Assembly: GCA_030248195.1 (NCBI GenBank)
Contig: JASAND010000589.1
Span: forward strand, 1 to 64,000
From: Trissonchulus latispiculum
Taxonomy: Eukaryota; Nematoda; Enoplea; Enoplida; Ironidae
Direction of reading: 5' to 3'
DNA: 64,000 nt
This document shows, piece by piece, positions 33,569 to 43,700 of this stretch. The position numbers and the translations under genes were made by a program. The notes below the pieces were generated by a model. It was not told where the DNA came from. It did no database searches and saw only the letters and a list, made by a program, of their open reading frames with translations. The stretch's first letter is position 1. The number at the start of each line of letters is the position of its first letter.

Positions 33569-34002
33569 TAACGTATGTACCCTTAGCACAGCCATTGCTT
33601 GAGTCAGACCTAAAACCTTTTGAGTCATGATTCTTGAGTGGAGTGCTTCTTGATCCACCCCTTACTTTTCTTTGATCTGCTCTGGATTTGCTTTTCTTTT
33701 AGTGCGTATCGCACTAGCCAGTCAGTTACTGTGCATAACACATTTCTTTCTACATTATAGTACGTCGAGCAATAGCATGTCAGTTAATTTGCATAGCACA
33801 TCCCCGTTTACATTATAGTGAGTCTAGCAAAATAAATTTTGTACACAAAGATTATTGAAAAATTAGCCAGTCGCAGTTGACTGGCTAATTCTAGTGTTAA
33901 AAATAATGGGACTATCAAAGTTGACTGGCTAAGACTGGCTAACTCTAATGTTAAAGATATAGCCAGCAAACCAGTCAACTGTCCCTAGTCCCTATGTATA
34001 TA

Positions 34003-34064
<62 letters not shown>

Positions 34065-34412
34065 TGTGTGTGTATATATATGCATATATATGTGTATATA
34101 TATATATACATATAAATAAATATATATATATGTGTGTGTGTGCGCGCGCGCCCCCCACCTTTCACATTTCTGATTGCACCTGTGCACAGACAACATTCAG
34201 TTAAATTGTAATGCATCCCCTTTCACATTATAGTATGTCTAGCAATATAAATTTTGTACACAAACATTATTTAAAAATCAGCCAGTCGCAGTTGACTGGC
34301 TAATTCTAGTGTTAAAATAATGGGACTATGAAAATTGAGTGGCTAAGACTGGCTAACTCTAATGTTAAAGATACAGCCAGCAAACCAGTCAACAGTCCCT
34401 GGTCCCTGTATC

Positions 34413-34484
<72 letters not shown>

Positions 34485-35749
34485 CATGTATATATATGTA
34501 TGTATGTATGTATATACATAACATATATACATATATATATATATATACTTAAACACGTGTAAAAGCTAGCTACCCGTTTTAGAATGTACATCTATGCTGA
34601 CCACGTCTTGCGTACGCACTAAAAGGCGACCCTGGATTTTTTCCAAAATCCAATTTTAAAGTGGTCTGCGGGGGGTACCGCTGCACACCAATTTTTGAGT
34701 CCTGGAGCGATATTCTGCAGAAAGTATAAAAATTTATTCGTCTTCATAATCCACTCATCAAAAACAATTCAAATTCCTTCTATTGCAAGAAATTTTGAAA
34801 ATAAAAATTAAAAAATTAACCTGAATTTTACTCAATCTGTAAAGGGTTTGTAACGGCTTGTCTGCTTCCCGTCCGCTCACCGAAGCTAAGTAAGAACCAG
34901 TTTTCTAGCGTCAACTACGTTGTGATTTACGCAAAACTACTAACAATCAGTCGTGTTAGAGGATTTTTACGAAAAAATTATCAAAAATGCGACTTAATTT
35001 TTGAATTTTTACACATACAGGATTCCAAGTTCACTGCGTCCAGTCCGCTCACCCAGAATGGGCAGGTCTTAGAAAAAATTTTGAGAAAAAGTTTGGCTTC
35101 AATTTTTTTAACTTTCCGAGTTTTAGAATGGCACTGTTTATCCTAGATGAAATATTTCATTCGAAAAAATTTTAACGAGTTTTAGTTTTTTAAGCTAACA
35201 CCTGCCCATTCTGAGTGAGCGGACGGGACGCAGTGAACTTGGAATCCTATATGTGTAAAAATTTAAAAATTAAGTCGCAGTTTTGATAATTTTTTGTAAA
35301 AATCTTCTAACACGACTAGTTGTTAGTAGTTTTGCTTAAATCATAATGTAATTGACGCTAGAAAATTGGTTCTTACTTGTACTAGACTCTGCTTAGCTTC
35401 GGTGAGCGGACGGGAAGCAGACTAGCCATTACAAGCCTTTTACAGATTGAGTAAAATTCAGGTTATTTTTTAAATTTTATTTTCAAAATTTCTTGCAATA
35501 GGAATTTGAATTGTTTTGATGAGTGGCAGGAAGACGAATAAATTTTTAAGCTTTCTGCAGAATATCGCTCCAGGACTCAAAAATTGGTGTGCAGCGGTAC
35601 CCCCCCCGCACACCACTTTAAAATTGGATTTTGGAAAACATCCAGAGCAGATCAAAAAAGTATGGGGTGGATCAAGAAGCACTCCACTCAAGAATCATGA
35701 CTCAAAAGGTCTAACTCAAGCAATGGGTGTGCTAAGGGTACATACGTTA
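33569..35749. mobile_element. Long palindromic element split by a later insertion
   Basis: The left arm starts TAACGTATGTACCCTTAGCA and the right arm ends with its reverse complement at 35730-35749. After removing 33690-34631 plus one 8-bp duplicate, the left arm reads continuously from the outer piece (ACTCCACTCAAGAATCATGA as seen on the right arm) into the inner piece (TCCAAAATCCAATTTTAAAG). It pairs with the right arm over about 540-560 bp, around a spacer at about 35075-35205. No coding capacity. Confidence 0.75.
33690..34631. mobile_element. 942-bp insertion with 8-bp target duplication
   Basis: CTGGATTT flanks both ends (33682-33689 and 34632-34639). Imperfect termini GCTTTTCTTTTAGTGCG and, reverse-complemented, GGTCGCCTTTTAGTGCG share CTTTTAGTGCG. 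Inside are two tandem units (about 33830-34010 and 34230-34415), each with a hairpin TTAGCCAGTC..GACTGGCTAA and each followed by (TA)n/(TG)n (34010-34130 and 34417-34545). An 8-bp duplication is typical of hAT and some other superfamilies. No transposase seen. Confidence 0.7.
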
Positions 35750-35901
35750 TACATTATACACTACACTATACACTATACACGCTTACATTTCTCAACATGT
35801 ACATGCAGGAATGTAGTGTACACCCAGCGTCTGCACATGCCCTAAACTTTCAACAACTGATTCTCCTCCCATCAACATGTACACTTTAACATCTATACAT
35901 G

Positions 35902-36798
35902 TATATGTCGTAGTTACATAGTGTAATTGGGCCCTTCATGAAGTGTCAGACACATAGTGTATTAGTTTGTTGAGCATTTTTATTACACTATCTGGTCATT
36001 TCAGACTTTTCATGAAGTGCCAATGCTTCAATTGACACAGTGAAATCCCACAGTAAACCTAATTTGAAAATATTGCGTATTACTTATAACGTTAATGGAC
36101 CCCGTTACAACAGTCAAAGTAGAAATAGATGTTTTCTAAGAAGTTAAATTATGCTGTTTACGTTAACATTTTAAGTTTGCCAGTAAATTGTCAACGCTTT
36201 AAAATGACGACTATTTATTTTTGTCACTAAATAAACAAAGTTATTAAATCATAACTAATTAATAAAGCAATATATATAGGAATTACTTTGAGTAGAATCT
36301 GAGTAGGATTTATTTTACGCAATTTCCTTTATAAAATTATTCATTTTATACAATGTTTTTAAATTACAAAAATGTTCATTGATAGCATAAGTTCTATGGA
36401 TTTCCATTACCAGATTGTTTTTCTTATTAGTTAGTTCAATTTGTCATAATAATTCATATTAATTCGTTTATTTTAATAGTGGTGCCATGCCAATTACCTT
36501 GTAAGTGTGACAATGTAAAATGTCTTCGCAAACTAACAATCTGTTTCCGTTTGTCTATTGCACCAGGGTCAATTCACATTATAAGTAATGTGAAATATTT
36601 TCAGATTAAGTATACTGTGGGATTTCACTATGTGTCAATTGAGGCATTGGCACTTTATGAAAAGTTAGAAATGACTTGACAGATAGTGTAATAAAGGTAT
36701 TCAACAAATCATTACACTATTTGTCTGACACTTCATGAAAAGTCAGGAATTATCTGACACTTTATGAAGTACCCTACACTATGCGACTACGACATATA
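35902..36798. mobile_element. TATATGTCG TIR element, copy 2 (897 bp)
   Basis: Ends TATATGTCGTAGTTACATAG and CTATGCGACTACGACATATA are inverted. The interior resembles the copy at 16795-17357 but is longer and more diverged (shared CACTTCATGAAGTG and TTTATTTTACGCAATTTC). Its flanks carry TACATTTCTCAACATGTACA at both 35786 and 36806, so it may sit in a duplicated segment. Confidence 0.7.
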
Positions 36799-37076
36799 GA
36801 CGCCTACATTTCTCAACATGTACAGTAGACATGTACTCTACCCACCATTAACCCTTCCCCCCTCTCTCCAACTCATGTATACGTCGCACAATTAAAATAT
36901 ATTTTAAACGTGGGCACGCACAGTTAAAAACCCCACAGACTGCACGTCTCTTCCCCCTCTCAAAAATTGTCGTTATCAGTTTACGACGCCACTTAAATCC
37001 TGAAATTCTACATTTCAGCTTTGAGTACGCGAACAACTAACCCCATTCTGACATCAATTTTGGATTTAAAATTTAG

Positions 37077-37664
37077 GATAATAATAGTATAATGAGACTG
37101 TTGCGTAGGTTGATCAGATTTTAGTTTAAACCAAAACGAGGAGGCAGAACAAAATCTCGCCAATTTGTGGCAAAGTATTCACTGGTAATTTTACCATTTC
37201 AAAATTACCATCACAGATACCTCCCACGGCCGATTTGTGAAACGGAAATTTGCATTCAATTTGCAATAACATTGACAGAACATTTGCAAGGCAAAAATTT
37301 TCGAAGCAGTCTATCACACAGCTCATCTGATAACAGGATTTTAATGCCATTTCTGCGGACTTACAATTTAACCAAACCTTGCTGGGATTGAAATTCACTT
37401 GGTTATTCGAGGTTATTGGAAAAGCTATGCATTACTATTTGATACAAGCAATGTGTCCTTGCTCATGGCTTGATTGAAATGTAATATGAAATGCAAACCG
37501 GTCGTGGTAGATATGTCGTTGTCAGCAATGGTAATTTCGAATTGGTAAAATTTCTAGTTTCTCTTTTACCACAAACTCGCCAAGTTAAGCTCAGCCCCCT
37601 CGTATTTGGTTAAACTAATTTCCGATCAACCCATGATCAGCTTTCATTATACTACTATTATCCG
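37077..37664. mobile_element. 588-bp inverted-repeat element next to the promoter of the cysteine-rich gene
   Basis: The left end GGATAATAATAGTATAATGA pairs with the right end TCATTATACTACTATTATCC. The pairing continues, with gaps, through GGTTGATC..TTAGTTTAAACCAAA and GGTAATTTTACCATTTC-type sequence. The element stops 35 bp before the TATA box at 37700. No coding capacity. Confidence 0.7.
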
Positions 37665-37699
37665 AACTTTTGATTTATAAAGTTGGATCCAGAGTAGAC

Positions 37700-37736
37700 T
37701 ATATAAAGGGGACGCTTAACTCCGACAGTATCAGTT
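37700..37736 (+). promoter_or_regulatory. Core promoter: TATA box and initiator
   Basis: TATATAAA at 37700-37707 is followed by an arthropod-type initiator TCAGTT at 37731-37736. The A of the initiator is 33 bp after the first T of the TATA box, the expected spacing. This predicts a 26-nt 5' leader before the ATG at 37759. Confidence 0.75.
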
Positions 37737-37758
37737 GCAAAGTTTTCTGCCCAGCAAA

Positions 37759-37797
37759 ATGATGTTCAAATTAGTCCTGATTTTGGCCGTGGTTGTG
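37759..37797 (+). CDS. Cys-rich copy 1 exon 1: signal peptide start
   Basis: 39 nt, 13 codons, beginning with two ATGs. The ATG at 37759 follows AGCAAA. The donor GTAGGT is at 37798. Without splicing the frame stops after six more codons. Confidence 0.85.
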
Positions 37798-40700
37798 GTA
37801 GGTCTGCCAGAATAATGTTTTTAAATCGTTGTTGAATCTTATCTTTCTTCTACAATATTAAGGTCCATCGTCGCGTTTGACAGTTTGTCAGTCTACACTT
37901 TGACGTGTCGAACAAAAACTTCGAGTTGTTCTATACCTGAAGTTGGAGAACTATGCTGTAATGGAGCGGCCTGGGAGTTTAACCACAGGACCACCTCCAC
38001 TACTAGGGCTGGCGCAACGTAACACAAGTACTGACTGCTAAGGAGATTTCTGCCCAGGCGACTCTATTTTATACCCAGACGAGCCTCGCCAGGGAGTGGG
38101 GGATAAGAATTTTAGGGGGCGCCGGACTGTCTAGTAGTGTTGTTTCAGTAGCCCATTTTAGTTTCAGTTTCAGTTTCAGTCGGCGGTCAGAAATAATTTC
38201 AGTTTCAGTTTCAGTCGGCGCACCAAAATAGTTTCAGTTTCAGTTTAAGTTTCAGTCGGTAACTTAAAATAATTTCAGTTTTTCAGTTTCAGTCGGAGTT
38301 TCAGTTTTCGTTTCAGTTCACTATAAAAGGAACAGTTTACAGCCTTCTGAGTTATCATAAAGCACAATTAAATGTTTATTCGGCTATCCCTGCAGCTATA
38401 CCAACAGAATCGAAGCTAAAAACCTTCAAAATTTTAAGTTTTAAGGAAAGACTGAAACCTGTTTCAGTCCGAGTTTCAGCTTTTAAATTAGTTTCAGTTT
38501 CAGTTTCAGTCGGCAGCCTAAAAAAGTTTCAGTTTCAGGTCTCTTCCCAAAATAGTTTCAGTTTCAGTTTCAGTGACTGAAACTGAAACCTAGTTTCAGT
38601 GACTACTGTCTAGTGCCTAAAACTGGGAAGGTTGGACCAATAAACGCGCTCTGAAAGCGCCCCGGGCCAGTCCCGGAGTACCTACCTAAACTTAGAAAAT
38701 TACTCAGAAATTCAAGTAAAAACAAATTTAGACAACTGACGATTTGATAAGAAGTGATTATGGAAGAACAGAAAATAATTAAACATAATTAGAAAGCAAA
38801 TCACTTTGGCAAACAATGAGTATAGGGGGAGACAAAACGGGAAACAGGGGGACAGACGCTTGGCGGATAAAAGTGAGAGCGAAGGGACGGGAAGATGAGT
38901 TGAGATAATTAATGACGCGGATAAAGTTGGTTTACAATTAGAAAAAGTCAAAGGGATAGACGAGGATTTTTGGGGGGCAATCCCGAAAATAGTTCAAAAT
39001 CGGACCTAACAATTTAGTCACAACCGTTCGGTCACAATGAAAACTCTCAACTGAATAACAAATGAGTCATTAGTCAGAAAGGTGTTTCGTAGTCGTCGCG
39101 CTCAATGTTTCACAAGCCAAAGATAAGGCAATTCAGACACAGCGTTACCTTTACGATAGCTAAACGAAAACAGTTGTTTCCGATTTGGCGAATTATTGTA
39201 AAGATAGCACCGCGTCTCCCAATTACACATTCGAAAATACCAGACACTCCAGTAAATAATTGATTAAATAAAGGTTTTAACAGGTTTAAAGGTAATATAG
39301 CTGACGGCTGACTACCCAGCTACTAACAAGAGCACCCTGGGGGGGATGGAGGGTATGCCTAAGCTACGCTATCGAGCCTATTTTTAAACCATTCGGCCGT
39401 AATTTTTTAAAATATGACAGGGAAAAGGAAAATTTCAAAAAGAAAAACTGAAACTTGGCACGCCAAATACCCAGGACACATTCACACGACCATCACGCCC
39501 GTTGGGGTCTGTGGCAACATTCACCCGCTCATTCACATACAGTAACCCATATACACAAGTCAATACCGGTACATTTTAACCGTATATATAAAGGGAGAAA
39601 GGAGTCAAGTAATAAAATAGCCTTCCGAAGCGTAACTGGGACCCTCTTTTTACTAAATCTTACCCAAAATCTTGCTGAGTTACTGTTATCAGTGGGATTT
39701 GAACAATAAAATATTGGCAAAATCCTCATGCCTTAAGTTGTCGGCATTCCCTCTGCCCCTGTTGGATTTAGTCTGTACAGAAGCTTGCTCAAGCTTGGTG
39801 CTTAGCTCAGTTGATAGAGCGTCTGTACTAATCCGACACTCGGGGGTTCGTATCCCACCAGAGCATTGCTGACAGTTTCTGATGCTGTAGTGACAACATT
39901 AATTTCTCATTGTTGTCTACAGACAGTCTACATGACATGATAAAAATTTGCTGAGGCGATTTCGACTAAATGCCAAGGAGCTGGCATTTGCCTAGTTTGC
40001 TATAGCTCTCCACTAAAGCGGTGCAAAAATCCGAGTGTTGGCTAATCTACAGAACAGTGCCCTAAGCATAGATGGGACAAATAAATAATGGAAATGTGTC
40101 GTAAAACTAATAAATTAATTGAATTGAAATAAATAAATAAGTCTTTTTATCATCAGTCATTGTTGGACTATCCAAAACCAATAAATTAAATAATTAGATC
40201 CAACAATTAGATGAAAGCAGCTCACAGAAGAAACTGATGCTTAAAATGTTTTCTGGCACATTTATGGGGGCCTACCAATTTTAAGTATTGTGACCTGACA
40301 ATTTTTTTACATTTTAGGCAACCGATGCCGCACTGAGCTATTCTTCGTACTTGAACTGTATGAAACGGGCAATTAATGGTTGCAGTCAACCGTAAGTCTC
40401 CAGGTTTAATTTTTGAGGAATGAGCTTTCAAACTTGCTTCTTCTAGAAACGAATGTAAATTTATGCACCTAACTGAGGTTCTGAGTGAAAAAGAAGTAGA
40501 TTTTAGAAAAAATCCTATTATTAAATTTTTATTCCTTTGTCTTAACTGGCAAGCATTTGTTATGCCGAAAACAAGTTTTTAAAGTTTATTTCATCTTCAT
40601 TTTCTTTGGAAAAAGAAAATTTCAATAGCGCAAGGTAAGATTGGTCAGCTACCAGCATCAGTAACATAAACAACGAGTTTGGAGGCGAAAATATGAATGC

Positions 40701-43700
40701 TAGTGCAGTAAGTGCAAGTGTTGGCAATAGTTTAGACATAGCCCAGCATTAAGCCTTTAATCACATAATGAAATTCAAAGAACATTTCCTTTTTCTTGGT
40801 TTAAAAAATTCTCATTTTCTTTCATTTTCTTCCCTATTTCACGTGGCTGTACTAAGAGTAAGACAACATATGTGACGGCTGGTGGACTATTATCAGCGGA
40901 AGGTGGGTCGAACGCTAACGGCTGTCCCCCTCCGAAACCTAGTGGGCCTCCCGAAAGGTGTGCATTTTCTATGCTCACTAGCAGTATCTTTATGTGTTAA
41001 AGCTCGAAAACACTCTCCTAGTCTAAAATGAACCTGTATCGAGAACGCAAAGATAGCGACCGAACACGCTTTTCTGGTGAGGTCCTGTACCCTCAGCTCC
41101 TTTAACTCTGCATACAGAGCATGTACCTTCAGCGCTGATAACGGAGAGTCTGCCAGCTCACATTTTTAACTAACTAGTACTTTTACCATATACATATTGC
41201 ATCATGTTCCCTTCTTGTTCTTCGTGTAAGTTCATGCGCAAAACGTTTAATTGTTATTCTCTTTAAGCTATAACTGTACATAGTTTGTAATGTTCTAGAT
41301 GCAAAAACGACTTTCGGGATAAGTTGGTCGCAGACGGTCACAAAAAGAAGGACATCACGTCCTGCATCCGAAGTGTCAGCATTTTCACCAACCGATACTT
41401 CAGCAAACTCAGGCAGTGCTTTGCTCAGGAAAAGATTAAGGGGTACGTGTGGATGTGTGCTTAAGGTTCATTAAATCAGTTTGATCAGTTAGCAAGAAAA
41501 ACTCTGTTTTCCACTCCCGGTCCCCAGCTCAACTCAAACCGTCATTGAAAGTTGTGATTCCTCTTTGGAGACATGAACCTCGAGCCTTTATTACTCAGTC
41601 ATTACATTGAGTTAAGAAGCCATCTTTATGTCAAAATGTAGCCTCAACATTTTGTCTTTCTGAGGAACACATTGAAACCGATTTTGGTTTTCTGAAATTA
41701 TTTTCCTGTATTTTAGAAGAAGTGTAATCTTCCAGATTTTTTTGCAGACCTTTCATACTTCTATCAGATAGCTGGGGACGTTTTTACTTGTCCTGAAATC
41801 GCTCTTCATTGTGGAAAAAATAACTGAAACGTATGAATTCGCATTCGCAACCTGAATTTTGACCACTTTTCTTCTCTACTTTGTCAGTGATTGCTTTAAG
41901 CTAGAAAGCAGCTACCGGAGCAACTAAAAAGGGTCCGTGGGTATTTTTGAATTGAATACATCTATTAAGTAGCAACTCTCCAACTTGCATAGTAAAAGCT
42001 TCACAATCGCTGAAAAAATTGGTCGTGTTCTTGCAAAAACCACATTTTTATTGTAACCGCTTAGGGGGGGTCCACCATGAAAACTTTTATGGTCACGGAT
42101 TGTTCTCATTTTCACATAAAATTTTGTCACATATGCCCTGCATATCGAGTTTCAATTTTGAGTAGTTTCGTTCAGTACTTAACGAGTAACCGGCAATTAA
42201 TTGCATGCAATTTAAAAACAGGTGAAAACTGCGGTGCCGCAGCAAATAAAGGCACTTTACACCTGAACCTTCTTGAGAATGGAGCTTCATTCGGTTGTAT
42301 GTTTGTTATCTGATGCAAACAAAGAAGTTAGGGTAGGTTTTAATGGGAAAACTTTTCTTTATGACTTTATTTAGTGATTTTAGGGAGTAGCACCGGCACT
42401 GGAAAGCCTTGACCACGAAAATAATTTAACGGCCGATAACTTGAATTTAGTGCATTTGCGGGCAATGGTCCAAGAAGTGAAAATGTTCCCGACAATGAGA
42501 GCTTTCGATTGATATAAAATTGAACATATTTCGAAAAATTTGAAAAATCGCTATTTTTGAGATTATGGTTATCAGACCCTCATATTTGAACCCAGCGACC
42601 AACTGGGTGCACTAACCTGCACCATTTGTGCCCACGTTTGACCTAAAGTCATCAATAATGGTGCGCAAATAGATAGTCTGACATTCTATAGGTCTGTGTT
42701 GCCATAGCTCTAAGTTATTTGCCAAAAAACGGGAATTTCCGAAATTTTGCTAAAAATTGAGATTTCTGCGCCACAGAAATCTCAAAATCGAACAGAGCTA
42801 ACCAGGATCAATTGGTATCGTTCGAATTGTCTTGTCATAAGCCGCGATTTGTAGGAAGTAGAATTTTTAATTAGGCCTTACAGAATATTTCATCAAACTT
42901 GCTGACCCCCAAATTTAACATTGCAAAACAGTCAAATTTGGCTGTTCGCAAACTTAAAAAATTAATTAAAAATTTTTGAAGGCCTAAATTAAAATTCTGC
43001 TTCCTACAAATCACCCTTCGAGATCGTATTTATGATATAAGATGGACGTTGAAGTGCTCCGTTTTGTCGTTGGCGAGATTTCTCTGGCGCACGGAAAAAA
43101 TCACCAGTTTTTCAGTTTCCTATGTTTAACACATACTGATATCAACTTTGAGGTGAAATTAGTCGCTAACCGTAAGAGATCCGGTCTTCATTTCAAAAAC
43201 TCGTTAAAATATACCAATCGGACAACAAAATATTTGAAAATGAGCAAAATCGGAGATGGTCGAAAAATCAGCCAAAAATGGACCCCCCTTAAGTGATTGC
43301 AACTGGAAGATGATCATGTGTGTCGCCGTGTAGCTGAATGGTTAAGGCGCGGACTTCGGATCGAAAGTCCGAGGTTCGATTCACACCTTAGCCATAATGA
43401 TGTTACATTGTTTCCTTGAGCAAGAAACTTAGGCGACAGCTCCGCCGGTCGGATGAGGCGTAAAAGTGATGCGTCCGTATACTGTCAAGCCAGATCCGCT
43501 TATCGATAAGACAAGGACGCTGAGTTCCCGGCAAAAAGGCACCCCTTCCCCTGGGCGCTGCTTTCGTGTGTCGCTTTTTTCAACTTAGCACATAGGAAGA
43601 TTAGCGACACACGAAAGAACAGGCGAGTCGGCTGCGCTTTCATGTGTCGCTTTTTTCAACTTAGCACAAGCGAGCAGAAGCGACACACGAAAGCCCAGGG

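Noticed and set aside
33166..33630. 154-codon Thr/Pro/Gln-rich open frame
   Set aside because: Low-complexity CA-rich DNA running into the palindrome; no domain, no splice support.
36479..36679. 66-codon open frame inside the 897-bp TIR element
   Set aside because: The shorter copy of the element lacks it, and it has no transposase motif.
39801..39873. Candidate functional tRNA
   Set aside because: Acceptor and anticodon arms are only partly paired; kept as a tRNA-like repeat.
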